A DNA stretch of 64,000 nt from Calothrix sp. HK-06 (GCF_001904745.1 NZ_MRCD01000023.1:1-64000); one strand, 5' to 3'; shown: positions 44,682 to 54,081, numbered from the stretch's first letter. The notes: generated from the letters alone by a model not told the origin. Program-made: numbers and translations.

Positions 44682-45724
44682 AAGAATACCTTGCGGTCTA
44701 GTAGAAAATTAGTACTAAAGTAAAACAGTGCAATTAAGATAATTGCGGGTAATGTCACCGCTAATAAATCTTCAGTCCTATCAAACCCTGATAGTTCTAT
44801 TGCTACAGTTAGCAAAATAGCTGTCATACCGTTTTGATGACCGAACATGACTTTGAGCTTATCTGCCATTGAGTCTTTTATAAATAGTACAGTAACCAGT
44901 ACTTGAGCCATAAAAAACATGGAAAACGCTAATATTCCACCCGATAGCCAATCTAAGCTGATATTAGTGCATAACAGACCTATAACTACGACGCTAAAGT
45001 AAAAGATTACTGAAATTACTGGTTCTAATTTTTCTGGAGAAAATGGTCTAAGGAAAAACCCTACGAATGCAGGTAAAAGGAAAGACCCAGTGATGAGACT
45101 GTAAATCATTATGGCTACTAGACAAGTAACTTCGATTGTGGTTTTTGCACTGTCACTCAATAAACTTACTCGTCTGTTATCTATATATAGTCTGTGCAAG
45201 TAATAAGCTAATGCAGAACTTAATATATCGGTAGCTATTTTGACTACGTATTCACTGATGTTGGAATTTTGAAAAACGATTAGAGGTAGAAATATATAGA
45301 AGGCAAATAGTACGGTAACTGGGTCATCGAAGCTTGACCATGCTCGTAAGATTGTTTCAGATTTTGGGCTAACTTTGGTTGTTTGAAGCGATTTTGATGC
45401 GGCAATTGGGTCAATTTGAGCTATTACTGTAGCACATAAATACGCGATAGGCGCCAGTTTTGGAGAAAATGAAGCGAGAAGAAAACCTGGTAAAAGAATT
45501 TTGACGGGTACTCCTACACATATAACTGTAATAACGGAACCCAAACACGTTTTTAATAAAGTTGTGTCAATACTTAATACGTTGATGTATAGCCCAATTA
45601 TGATGGCAATATTCATCAATGTTTGTAGATAAGGAATGTGAGCAGCATCGATATTGAATAAGGCGCCAAACCAGTAGGATGTTAATCCTAAAATAGCCGA
45701 AATAATGCTGAGTCTTATTAGCAT
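44660..45724 (-). CDS. Cation/proton antiporter (CPA family), short form
   Basis: A 354-residue polytopic protein with 10-11 predicted membrane helices. The CPA signature is visible: the paired acidic region AQIDPIAASKSL and SSFDDPVTVLFAF contain the carboxylates normally used for proton-coupled Na+ or K+ exchange. There is no cytoplasmic regulatory (TrkA/KefC) domain. It is shorter than typical NhaP proteins (over 380), and its C-terminus FLQRIQRM is repeat-derived, so it may be slightly truncated. It is adjacent to the NACHT gene, on the same strand. Confidence 0.8.
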   Translation of the reverse strand: MLIRLSIISAILGLTSYWFGALFNIDAAHIPYLQTLMNIAIIIGLYINVLSIDTTLLKTCLGSVITVICVGVPVKILLPGFLLASFSPKLAPIAYLCATVIAQIDPIAASKSLQTTKVSPKSETILRAWSSFDDPVTVLFAFYIFLPLIVFQNSNISEYVVKIATDILSSALAYYLHRLYIDNRRVSLLSDSAKTTIEVTCLVAIMIYSLITGSFLLPAFVGFFLRPFSPEKLEPVISVIFYFSVVVIGLLCTNISLDWLSGGILAFSMFFMAQVLVTVLFIKDSMADKLKVMFGHQNGMTAILLTVAIELSGFDRTEDLLAVTLPAIILIALFYFSTNFLLDRKVFLQRIQRM

Positions 45725-45777
45725 TATTAATACACCAGCTTTAACAATTTCGATTTTACCATTATTTGCTGTATATA

Positions 45778-45857
45778 GAATCCCCCCAACCCCCCTTATT
45801 AAGGGGGACTTAAAAATTCTCTTTTCCCCCCGAATTAGCGGGGAGGTAGGGGGGATT
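45778..45857. repeat. C/G-rich inverted repeat between antiporter and NACHT genes
   Basis: AATCCCCCCAACCCCCCTTA is mirrored by GGGGAGGTAGGGGGGATTA, with AAGGGGGACTT between. This is a common intergenic palindrome type in filamentous cyanobacteria. Its right edge lies at the NACHT stop codon. Confidence 0.7.
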
Positions 45858-48225
45858 ACAATTTATCCGCAGGCAATAGCATATTATCAACAATTTGTTC
45901 GCGTAATTCTTTTGAAGAATAGTTTTCGCCGGATATACACTCTAATAATAGATGATTGGCGTAGATGTAATCATACAAAAGTTTGATATCTTGTTCATCA
46001 AGCTCTACTTGATAACCTACGTCAAGATAATTTAACATCGCTTGTCGTAAATCTTCTGACCATTTTTGCCAGTCGTCAGCAGATGCTGTGCTTAATGGAC
46101 AGCTTTTTTGAAATTCGATTAAAGCTTCAGTTAATAAAGTATCATTTATTTCTTGTGCTTTTTCTATTGCGTCGTTTAGTTTCTCGGTGATGTCAACTTC
46201 TATGTCTTCGCTAATTTTGAGCATTTGACTGCTAAAGCTTCTTGCACTAAGACTTATATATGAGTTACGAGTCGCTTCGTTTGACATATCTTCAGCTAAT
46301 GCATGAGTTGCTGCTAGTCGAGAAATAAGTAAACTTCTTGGTTGTGGAGAAGTTAATTGGCGCCGTTTAATATTAAAATTTCTTATGTCAGTTGCAAATT
46401 TCGCAAAAAGCGCACGTTCAATTTTGATATTGCGACTAATATATAAGTCTACATCTAAGTCAATTGCTAAATAATAAGCTCTCCAACCACTCGTTCCAAT
46501 ACCCGATGCGGTTGTCATTCTATCTAACCAAGTTAGCATACTCTGCAAACCCGCACTGTCTTTGACTATATTATTAACGCATTTGAACATGAGTTTGAGA
46601 AATTCGTCAGCACTACTTAAACGTTCCGTAACCAGAACAAATACTTCTCTCCATTGCTTTGCTGTGAAATTTTTTTCTACAAAGTTCTTTAAAAACTCCT
46701 GCTCACGATTTTCTACTACATATTCCGCAGCAAAATACTCTTGAAATGTCAAGTGTGAAAACGAATATATATTTTTAGCTTGCTGAATTAATAGTCCATA
46801 GTTAGATTCTATCAGTTTTAAAATTTGCTGTGAGTCTATATCAGTGGTAATATTTTGCATGAATTCAGAAATTTGCTCTAACAGTTCCCACTGATGCCAT
46901 AACACTTTTGAAGGTTTATTATCTAAACCTTGATAAGCGATTTGGCTGAACATACTAATTTTTCGTTGCCGAGATATATTAAAGCTGGTTCTACGCTCGA
47001 TTCGACGACTAGCATCCCATTTTTTTAATAGTGTATCTACAGCATCGTTATATATTGCATAACGATTTAATGAAAAGTCATAGGTATTTTCAAAAGTTAA
47101 ACATAGAATTGTTAACAATAAGGGATTTGTTGCTAACTCTTTGACTGCTTCGTTGTCTTCTAACTTTTTTAAAAACACATCACAAGTTTCTGCTTCACCT
47201 CTTTCTCTAAACCAGTTGTAAGCAAACGCTTCTATTTCAGCGCGCTCAAAATCAGCTATTTCAACTTCGGTAAAGTCATTAAAGACATAATCTGAAGCTG
47301 TAGTACGACAGGTGATTATAAAACGGTTATCGGGAAATGTATTAACTAAATTGTCAATTTCTCTATATATATTGTAAATATTTTCGTTATTTTTATCAGC
47401 TTTTACCTCGTCTAAACCATCAAGTAAAATAAAGCACTGTCCCTGAAGCAACAGTTCACGGACCTTAAATTCTGAGTTTGGTATCCTGTTAGTAAATTCT
47501 TTGGTAACTACGTTTGTTAAACTACCAAATGGCTCATCATAAATATCTCGTAAACGAATAAATACTGGTATAATTTTATTTTCTAATTCCCCTGTAGAAA
47601 AATTCATCGCCAGGTATTTTAAAAATGTAGTTTTGCCTGCTCCTGGTTTACCAAGAACCATTAGCTTTCTGTAGCGCATTACAGCTTCTAATGCTGGAAT
47701 ATGCGTTTCGTTATCAGAAAATGGTAATCTTCTATAGCTGGGGTTTTCTTCTGGAATTGAGTTGAAACCATCAAGTAATAAATTTATTGTTTGTTGTCGG
47801 CGCCCTTGAATGTTCTTTAAAATTTGAAATTTTACATAAATATTATTTATCGATACTGGCTCGTTCATATCCAATATCCTCATAGTGCTACATTTTCGAG
47901 CTAAATGATTCCAGTAAGGTGCTAGCCAATCTTGCGCTAATTCTGTATGAGCAAATTGTCTGACAGCTTCTTGGTAAGAAGACTGCTCTAATAAAACTTG
48001 ACAAAAATAATTAAGATTTTTTTCTAAAGTTTTCGGTGGTTCTGTACTATTAAAGAAAGACCTTATTGTTCTTTCAGCTATTAAATTTTCTGAGTTAGTA
48101 TCAATTTCTTGTTTAAAAGCATTATTTAATCTATTTATCAACGAACGAGGCGAACTACCAAACTTTTCTGAGTACGCCTGCTTTAACAGCTTAAAAATTT
48201 CCGGATGGACTGGAATAGCTGCCAT
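45856..48225 (-). CDS. NACHT-domain NTPase (STAND family), candidate conflict protein
   Basis: About 789 residues from the ATG at 48223-48225, which has GGAG seven bases upstream; the track-length start eight codons earlier lacks one. An N-terminal helical domain (1-150) is followed by NACHT: Walker A GKPGAGKTT (about residue 193-201), Walker B ILLDGLDEV, sensor FIITCRT, and the downstream NPLLLTILC and FSHLTFQEYFAAEYV blocks typical of NACHT proteins. The C-terminal 270 residues are all-helical. Bacterial NACHT proteins include antiphage ATPases that sense invaders and trigger an effector; no nuclease or TIR domain is visible here, so the effector would be the N-terminal helical part or another protein. 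Confidence 0.88.
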   Translation of the reverse strand: MAAIPVHPEIFKLLKQAYSEKFGSSPRSLINRLNNAFKQEIDTNSENLIAERTIRSFFNSTEPPKTLEKNLNYFCQVLLEQSSYQEAVRQFAHTELAQDWLAPYWNHLARKCSTMRILDMNEPVSINNIYVKFQILKNIQGRRQQTINLLLDGFNSIPEENPSYRRLPFSDNETHIPALEAVMRYRKLMVLGKPGAGKTTFLKYLAMNFSTGELENKIIPVFIRLRDIYDEPFGSLTNVVTKEFTNRIPNSEFKVRELLLQGQCFILLDGLDEVKADKNNENIYNIYREIDNLVNTFPDNRFIITCRTTASDYVFNDFTEVEIADFERAEIEAFAYNWFRERGEAETCDVFLKKLEDNEAVKELATNPLLLTILCLTFENTYDFSLNRYAIYNDAVDTLLKKWDASRRIERRTSFNISRQRKISMFSQIAYQGLDNKPSKVLWHQWELLEQISEFMQNITTDIDSQQILKLIESNYGLLIQQAKNIYSFSHLTFQEYFAAEYVVENREQEFLKNFVEKNFTAKQWREVFVLVTERLSSADEFLKLMFKCVNNIVKDSAGLQSMLTWLDRMTTASGIGTSGWRAYYLAIDLDVDLYISRNIKIERALFAKFATDIRNFNIKRRQLTSPQPRSLLISRLAATHALAEDMSNEATRNSYISLSARSFSSQMLKISEDIEVDITEKLNDAIEKAQEINDTLLTEALIEFQKSCPLSTASADDWQKWSEDLRQAMLNYLDVGYQVELDEQDIKLLYDYIYANHLLLECISGENYSSKELREQIVDNMLLPADKL

Positions 48226-48698
48226 TTCTAACTCCTGTGTTTTTATCATAATTATTAACCCAATATAAAGAATCTGAAGGACATCAAGCTATATAAAGCA
48301 ATACAAAGTACTAAAATTAACCAGAAACCTGGTTTCTTGTAACAATCTGCACTAAAAAACAAAATTTCTCATATATAAACCAGGTTTCTTAATCTCATAT
48401 TGTAGCCAAAAAATGTGACAATATTTAAAATTGCCGCTGATTGCCGCTAATTGCCGTTAATTACTTTAAATGTCGAAAAAGCTATTTGTAAAAACTATAA
48501 AATTTGATTATATCTATAATTTGAATCAATAAAATAAATTGCTATATTCAATATATATACCACATACCCCGTTTCTGCATCTCGGCGCCTCTATGGTTAA
48601 ATAGGCATTTGTATTAAATTTATCAGGTTAATATCAGTAATTCCTGCATAACAGTGTGAAGTTTAGAAGTATAAGAAGTATAGTTACCTGTAACAACC
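48226..48698. promoter_or_regulatory. Divergent control region between NACHT and TIR genes
   Basis: About 470 bp. It contains AGAAACCTGGTTTCT at 48323-48337, a related half at about 48379, and three tandem ATTGCCGCTA-like decamers at 48431-48463 that resemble units next to the repeat at 44581-44605. Both genes must be transcribed from here, but no clear -10/-35 pair was identified. Confidence 0.45.
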
Positions 48699-51600
48699 AT
48701 GAGCAACCAGGAAGATATACGCACGATTCCACCCGGTTGGCAATTAGAACGCACCATGACGGGACACAATGGATTGATTAGTCGAGTTGAATGGGCGCCT
48801 AATGGTAAAATCTTGGCCTCACCGTCGTTTGACCGAACTATAAAACTTTGGGATTTAGATACTGGTGAGTGCATCCACACGTTGAAGGGTCACGATGGTC
48901 GAGTATGGGCTGTCGCTTGGTCTCCAGATAGTAAACTTATAGCTTCTGGGTCAACTGATAATACTGTCCGATTATGGCATACAAGTACAGGTGAACTAAA
49001 GCATAAGTTTGATGTACATGGTGGTACCTGTTTAAATATGGCATGGTCTCCTGACAGCGAGTTAATAGCGGCTGGTGGAATAGGAGACAATTGGTCGATA
49101 ATAATTGGGCATGTTAAAACGCAAAAAAGCCAAGTTCTTGAAGGACACACCGGACAGGTAAATAGTGTGGCATGGTCTCCTGATGGAAATATACTGGCAT
49201 CTGTTTCTCACGATACGACGGTTCGTTTGTGGGACAGAGAAACTTTAGAACTTAAAAAAATCTTGACAGGACACGACGCTGATGTTCATAGTGTTAATTG
49301 GGCGCCTGATGGAAATCTGCTAGCAACCGCTTCGCTTGATAACACTATTCGTTTGTGGAATCCGCACACAGGGCAAACAATATTTATATTAGAAGGACAT
49401 ACAGCATCAGTTAACTGCGTTGAATTTTCCTATGATGGCAAGTTTTTGGCTTCTAAATCCTCTGATGGGACTGTGCGTTTATGGCGATGCGATACGTGGG
49501 AGACAGTGACAATATTATCTGAGGAAACTTTTAAGTCTTTGCCGTTTGGACTTGCTTTTCACCCAACGCAAGCAATATTGGCAACTTTAGGAGAAGCTGA
49601 TATTGCAATTAGGATTTGGAAACTTGACGAAGAAGCTTTGCTTAATCAGTCTCCAGCAAATCCCTCTGATTTATATAGAAATGCCAAAGTTGTATTAGTC
49701 GGTGAAAGTGGTGTAGGTAAATCTGGTTTAAGTTTGGTGTTGACAAATAAACAGTTTCGTCCCACCGAATCTACTCATGGTCGCTATGTTTGGACTTTTG
49801 ACCGAAAGGAATTGAATTTAAGCGACAATCGTAAAGAGTTACGAGAAATATTATTATGGGACTTAGCGGGACAACCCGGTTATCGTTTAATTCATCAACT
49901 GTATTTAAATGAGTTAGCGGTAGCGCTGATAGTTTGTGATGCCCGTAGCGAAACAGACCCGTTTGCTGGAGTATACTATTGGAACCGCGCCCTGCGGCAA
50001 GCTGAAAAATTACAGGGAGATTCGGCGCCGAAGTTAAAAAAGTTTTTGGTTACTGCTCGTGCAGATAGAGGTAGCGTTAGCGTTACTCCTGCACGTCTTA
50101 ATGAAGTAGTTGAAAAGCTGGGATTAGATGGTCATTTTGAAACTAGCGCCAAAGAAGGATGGAATATCAAAGAACTAGCACAGGCAATTTGTCAAGCTGT
50201 CGAATGGGACAATCTACCACAAGTAATTTCTACAGAACTATTTCAAAGAATCAAAGTTTTTTTAATACAAGAAAAACAGGAGGAAAGATTATTATCTCCG
50301 GTAGATGATTTATTTCGTTCTTTTGTAAAAACTTTAGATGACTCTAATTCTAAACAAACACGTCAAGAATTTGATACTTGTATACGACTCGTTGAATCAC
50401 GCGATTTAATTCGGAGACTAAGTTTTGGTAATCTTATATTACTACAGCCAGAATTATTAGATGCTTATGCCTCAGCAATAATTAACGCTGCCAAAGAGCA
50501 ACCAGAAGGTTTAGGTTGTATCGCTGAAGATTCGGTGCTTGCAGGCAAGTTTCGGATGCCTTCTTCCGAACGTATCAAAGACAAACAACAAGAAAAATTA
50601 CTGTTAATTGCCACAGTTGAAGAATTATTCGCTCGTGAAATAGCTTTACGCGAACAAAGCGAAACTGGTTCTTTGTTAGTATTTCCTTCTCAAATGACCA
50701 GGGAATGGCCAGAGGCGCCTGACCCTGAAGGAAAAGCTGTAATATTAGGATTTGAGGGGGCCATAGTAGGTATATACACTACATTAACAGTACGTTTATC
50801 AAGGAGCGCATTTTTTAAGTCTAAAGGAATGTGGAAAAATGCTGCCATCTTTGAAGCGCAAGTCGGTGGAGAATGTGGAATATGGTTACGACACATTGGT
50901 AATGTAGATGAAGGCAAAGCAGAATTAACGCTTTTCTTTAAACCAGAAGCAAGCGAACAAACACGACTACAATTTGAAGAGTACGTACATACCCACTTAA
51001 AACGTCGTGCATTACCAGAAACTATTCAGCGTAGACGAATACTAGTATGTACTGAATGTGGCGCCTCTGTAAATGAATCGCACGTAACACTAAGAAAAAA
51101 ACGTGGTTTCGATTGGATTAATTGTAGCGTCTGCGATGCCAGAATTTCTTTACTTGATGGCGATAGTAGTTTAAGTAGTCAACGCGCTGAAATTCCACAA
51201 ATTCTAAAAATGGATATAGCTGCCGATAAAGGACGCGAAATTGAAACGGCAACTTCTATAATTAAAGGCAAAGAAGCTACAAATGATTTCGATGTATTTC
51301 TATCTCACAATAGTAAAGATAAACCTTTTGTAGAAAGAATAGCCGAGCTTTTACGGCAGCACGGTTTAAACCCTTGGCTAGATAAAGCAGAAATTCCTCC
51401 AGGAATGTCATTTCAAAAATATATAATAAATGGAATTAAACAATCAAAATCGGCGGCTGTTTTCATTAGTACTAATGGTTTAGGAGATTGGCAAGAGCAA
51501 GAGCTACTAATTCTCAACAACCGCAGAGTCAAAAAAAATTTACCCATAATTCCCGTTTTATTACCAGGTCTCAATGTAATACCAGATGAACCAGATGTAC

Positions 51601-51707
51601 TACTATTTTTCAGTGAATTAAACTGGATAAATTTTAAGGAAAATGTTGACGAGCCAGAACCCTTAGAAAAGTTAATACAGGGAATTAAATGTTTACATAA
51701 AGACTAA
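48699..51707 (+). CDS. WD40-Roc-zinc ribbon-TIR multidomain protein
   Basis: A 1002-residue protein. Residues about 15-315 form seven WD40 blades (each with GH...WSPDG...LASxSxDxTVRLW). At about 329-490 is a Ras-of-complex (Roc) GTPase with P-loop GESGVGKSGL, G3 DLAGQPGY and G5 SAKEG; the G4 NKxD is replaced by TARAD. A COR-like helical and winged-helix region follows to about 780. Next is a zinc ribbon (CTECGAS about 784, CSVC about 809), then a TIR domain (about 863-985: FDVFLSHNSKDKPFVERIAE, WLDKAEIPPG, WQEQEL with the candidate catalytic Glu). TIR domains of this kind are often NADases. A sensor-GTPase switch-effector layout suggests an abortive-infection-type immune receptor. Confidence 0.9.
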   Translation: MSNQEDIRTIPPGWQLERTMTGHNGLISRVEWAPNGKILASPSFDRTIKLWDLDTGECIHTLKGHDGRVWAVAWSPDSKLIASGSTDNTVRLWHTSTGELKHKFDVHGGTCLNMAWSPDSELIAAGGIGDNWSIIIGHVKTQKSQVLEGHTGQVNSVAWSPDGNILASVSHDTTVRLWDRETLELKKILTGHDADVHSVNWAPDGNLLATASLDNTIRLWNPHTGQTIFILEGHTASVNCVEFSYDGKFLASKSSDGTVRLWRCDTWETVTILSEETFKSLPFGLAFHPTQAILATLGEADIAIRIWKLDEEALLNQSPANPSDLYRNAKVVLVGESGVGKSGLSLVLTNKQFRPTESTHGRYVWTFDRKELNLSDNRKELREILLWDLAGQPGYRLIHQLYLNELAVALIVCDARSETDPFAGVYYWNRALRQAEKLQGDSAPKLKKFLVTARADRGSVSVTPARLNEVVEKLGLDGHFETSAKEGWNIKELAQAICQAVEWDNLPQVISTELFQRIKVFLIQEKQEERLLSPVDDLFRSFVKTLDDSNSKQTRQEFDTCIRLVESRDLIRRLSFGNLILLQPELLDAYASAIINAAKEQPEGLGCIAEDSVLAGKFRMPSSERIKDKQQEKLLLIATVEELFAREIALREQSETGSLLVFPSQMTREWPEAPDPEGKAVILGFEGAIVGIYTTLTVRLSRSAFFKSKGMWKNAAIFEAQVGGECGIWLRHIGNVDEGKAELTLFFKPEASEQTRLQFEEYVHTHLKRRALPETIQRRRILVCTECGASVNESHVTLRKKRGFDWINCSVCDARISLLDGDSSLSSQRAEIPQILKMDIAADKGREIETATSIIKGKEATNDFDVFLSHNSKDKPFVERIAELLRQHGLNPWLDKAEIPPGMSFQKYIINGIKQSKSAAVFISTNGLGDWQEQELLILNNRRVKKNLPIIPVLLPGLNVIPDEPDVLLFFSELNWINFKENVDEPEPLEKLIQGIKCLHKD

Positions 51708-51753
51708 AATCCGAGAAACCGGGTTTCTATAACTTCTACCAATAATTATTTTT

Positions 51754-52263
51754 ATGGCTAAACACGACGCACCCAAGTTAAAGAAAATATCTGTCAACTT
51801 GCCTTTTGGTATTGGGGGGACAGAATGGGAACCAGATGTCAGCGAAGCGAAAGCTGCTTGGTCGTTATATGTTGAACTCGTTACACGCATTGCTATTCAA
51901 CCTTTAAGTATTGAACAAGACCAAGGTTTGCTTCGCGAAGCGCTTACATCTTTACACAGTTTGTTTGCGACTACACGTCAAATTTTACGTGAAGCTGGAC
52001 CTGGTGTTGGCGCCTCAAAACAGTCAGTAGGTGCCATTGCTATTGCCGTACTCAACAGAGGTTTACGACCTTTTTTATCTAAATGGCATCCTTTATTACA
52101 AGCTTGGGAAGCTTTGAGGGCGCCGGACGTTAACCCTGTAGAATATGAGCGTAGCTGGGAAAAAGAAGAACAATTACGACACGAGTTAGAATTGCTGAGG
52201 CAAGATTTAGAGCAATATGCCATTGCGTTATCTGTAATTGCAGGTGTTGATTATTACCAATAG
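51754..52263 (+). CDS. Helical protein of unknown function, linked to the TIR gene
   Basis: A 169-residue soluble protein starting 46 bp after the TIR gene stop. After a short N-terminal strand region (ISVNLPFGIGGTEWEPD) it appears all-helical: KAAWSLYVELVTRIA, REALTSLHSLFATTRQILRE, AIAIAVLNRGLRPFLSKWHP with conserved Trp-His-Pro, and a C-terminal coiled stretch (EEQLRHELELLRQDLEQY). No catalytic motif is visible. I do not recognise a named family, though I think similar proteins accompany other bacterial conflict genes. It may be a regulator or scaffold for the TIR protein. Confidence 0.75.
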   Translation: MAKHDAPKLKKISVNLPFGIGGTEWEPDVSEAKAAWSLYVELVTRIAIQPLSIEQDQGLLREALTSLHSLFATTRQILREAGPGVGASKQSVGAIAIAVLNRGLRPFLSKWHPLLQAWEALRAPDVNPVEYERSWEKEEQLRHELELLRQDLEQYAIALSVIAGVDYYQ

Positions 52264-52461
52264 GTGTTGGAACTTTGGGACGGGAAGTGTTGAAATTTTG
52301 GGACGGGCAAGGATGCCCATCCCACAAGAGTCATATATCCTAAAAAGCAATAAATTAGGTTAAATTAGTGTTCTCAGCCTGCTTCCGGCAGGCTTTGTCC
52401 GTGTAGCCACACCCTTCGAGGGTGTAAATTCGAGGGTGTAAATCAATTGATAAATAAACAA
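52264..52461. other. Intergenic palindromes
   Basis: Contains GGGACGGGCAAGGATGCCCATCCC (in parts a hairpin) and AGCCTGC-ttcc-GGCAGGCT near 52378-52396, then tandem GAGGGTGTAAATTC units. The AGCCTGC hairpin is followed by only TT, so terminator function is doubtful. Confidence 0.4.
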
Positions 52462-52920
52462 ATGAATAAGTATATAGAACCATTAGAAGAATATGACGGT
52501 GAAGGCAAAGCAATATTTTTAGCAGGAGGAATAAGTAATTGTCCGGATTGGCAAGCAGAAATAGTAGAATTACTCAAACCTTCAACTTGGACAATATTAA
52601 ATCCTCGGCGCCATAATTTCCCCATTCATGACCCAGATGCTTCGCTTAAACAAATAGAGTGGGAACACAAACACCTGCGACTTGCATGCACAATACTCTT
52701 TTGGTTCCCCCAAGAGAGTATATGCCCAATTGCACTTTATGAGTTAGGCGCCTGGTCAATGACCGATAAACCTATATTTATTGGAATGCACGCAAATTAC
52801 CCAAGAAGGCAAGATGTGGAAATTCAAACGAAATTGGTACGTCCTGAAATCAAAATTGTTTATTCTTTAGAAGAGTTAGCGCAGCAAATCGTTATAGATT
52901 CTTCCCTGCGCTCAGAATGA
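52462..52920 (+). CDS. Nucleoside 2-deoxyribosyltransferase-like protein
   Basis: About 152 residues from the ATG at 52462 (a TTG at 52447 is the alternative). AIFLAGGISNCPDWQAEIVE, ILNPRRHNFP, WEHKHLRLACTILFWFP and ALYELGAWS give the nucleoside deoxyribosyltransferase fold: the Asp/Glu nucleophile region is in the final block, Glu of YELGAW. Relatives cleave or exchange glycosidic bonds of deoxynucleosides, and the superfamily is related to TIR and SLOG domains found in bacterial immunity. It is the third gene downstream of the TIR gene in the same direction, 198 bp after the helical protein. Confidence 0.82.
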   Translation: MNKYIEPLEEYDGEGKAIFLAGGISNCPDWQAEIVELLKPSTWTILNPRRHNFPIHDPDASLKQIEWEHKHLRLACTILFWFPQESICPIALYELGAWSMTDKPIFIGMHANYPRRQDVEIQTKLVRPEIKIVYSLEELAQQIVIDSSLRSE

Positions 52921-53005
52921 CATTGGAGGTTCTAGCCTGCGGCAAATGCTCCGCATTACGCTACGCTCAGAATGACAACCAAGATGCTCAGAATGACAGT
53001 TTTTT
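52912..53005. repeat. CAGAATGACA repeat units
   Basis: CTCAGAATGACA occurs three times in 95 bp (near 52913, 52966 and 52988), with a TAGCCTGCGGCAAATGCTCCGC stretch in shorter palindromic pieces. The first unit overlaps the stop codon of the deoxyribosyltransferase-like gene. Confidence 0.6.
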
Positions 53006-53015
53006 GGTATAAACG

Positions 53016-53651
53016 ATGACATTAGAAGCTATTACTGTTCCGCCACAAACGAAACAAACTCCTAGGCAACAAATTATTATGCTGCATGGGTGGGGCGCCA
53101 ATGCTGAAGATTTAGTATCACTGGCGCCTTATTTGAATTTACCTGATTACCAATTTATCTTTCCTTCGGCACCATTTCCTTACCCCTATTCCCCTGGTGG
53201 TAGGGCGTGGTACGACTTAAGGTCAGATAATATGTATAAAGGATTACCAGAATGTGAAGAAATATTAAGACAGTGGATACTCTCTTTAGAGGGAAGTACT
53301 GAGGTGCCGTTATCGCGCACAATCTTGAGTGGTTTCTCACAAGGGGGTGCGATGACTTTGGATGTAGGCTCAAATTTGCCTCTGGCTGGTTTAGTGTCTA
53401 TAAGCGGTTATTGGCATGATATGAAAACCAGTAGTAATGATATTAATGACATGAATCGGGCGCCGACTTTAATAATGCATGGTAAGCAGGACTCTGTAGT
53501 TCCACTTGCTGCGGCAGTTAGAGCGCGAGAAGCCCTACTGGCATTAGGCGTTGAGGTAGAATATGAAGAGTTTGATGCCGAACATGAAATCAATGTAGAA
53601 ATGTTAGAGGTATTACGGAACTTTATTTTAAAAACACTTCCGCTATCTTAG
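53016..53651 (+). CDS. Alpha/beta hydrolase, carboxylesterase/phospholipase family (YpfH-like)
   Basis: A 211-residue serine esterase. The oxyanion/His-Gly block is IIMLHGWGANAEDL, the nucleophile elbow GFSQGGAM, the acid is in HGKQDSVVP and the catalytic His in DAEHEI. The length and motif order match the small carboxylesterase family (COG0400). There is no signal peptide, so it is cytoplasmic. The substrate is unknown. It lies between repeat blocks and is not clearly operonic. Confidence 0.88.
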   Translation: MTLEAITVPPQTKQTPRQQIIMLHGWGANAEDLVSLAPYLNLPDYQFIFPSAPFPYPYSPGGRAWYDLRSDNMYKGLPECEEILRQWILSLEGSTEVPLSRTILSGFSQGGAMTLDVGSNLPLAGLVSISGYWHDMKTSSNDINDMNRAPTLIMHGKQDSVVPLAAAVRAREALLALGVEVEYEEFDAEHEINVEMLEVLRNFILKTLPLS

Positions 53652-53799
53652 TTACAGAATTTTTACAAAATTGCGTAGAAATCCAGACAAAATTCACGAA
53701 AATCATCTCCGACAGTGAGTAATATATATTGGGTGGGTTAATTAAAGTAACCAACCGTTTCCTGATTGCGAATGCAGAATACTGGGAGGGGCAAGCATA

Positions 53800-54012
53800 A
53801 TGATGACTTTAAGCATTTCTAAAAATAAAATTGCTACCATGACTGCACAAGATGTGGAAACACTAGCTACACGTCTTGAACAGGATAACTATGGTAACGC
53901 TTTCGAGGGGTTGAACGATTGGCACTTACTACGTGCTGTTGCGTTTCAGCGTCCTGAGTTGGTTGAGTCCTACGTCCATCTTTTAGATTTAGAACCCTAC
54001 GACGAAGCGTAA
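53800..54012 (+). CDS. DUF2555 small cyanobacterial protein
   Basis: About 70 residues with the cyanobacterial DUF2555 pattern: TAQDVETLATRLEQDNYGNA, FEGLNDWHLLRAVAFQRPEL and the ending HLLDLEPYDEA. Function unknown, but it is widely conserved and commonly found upstream of coaBC, as here. Two consecutive ATG codons begin the frame, with GGGAGGGG upstream as ribosome binding site. Confidence 0.88.
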   Translation: MMTLSISKNKIATMTAQDVETLATRLEQDNYGNAFEGLNDWHLLRAVAFQRPELVESYVHLLDLEPYDEA

Positions 54013-54025
54013 AATATTAGTTAGG

Positions 54026-54081
54026 TGGGGCAGGTTAACCAAAATTTCCCGTTATATACCAGGATATAGGTAAACCCGCCC
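54026..54081. repeat. GGGCGGGTTTATCTATAT inverted repeat, copy 3 (reverse orientation)
   Basis: The reverse complement reads GGGCGGGTTTACCTATATCC then GGGAAATTTTGGTTAACCTGCCCC. It is a diverged copy of the elements at 24498 and 27489, lying between DUF2555 and coaBC. Confidence 0.7.
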
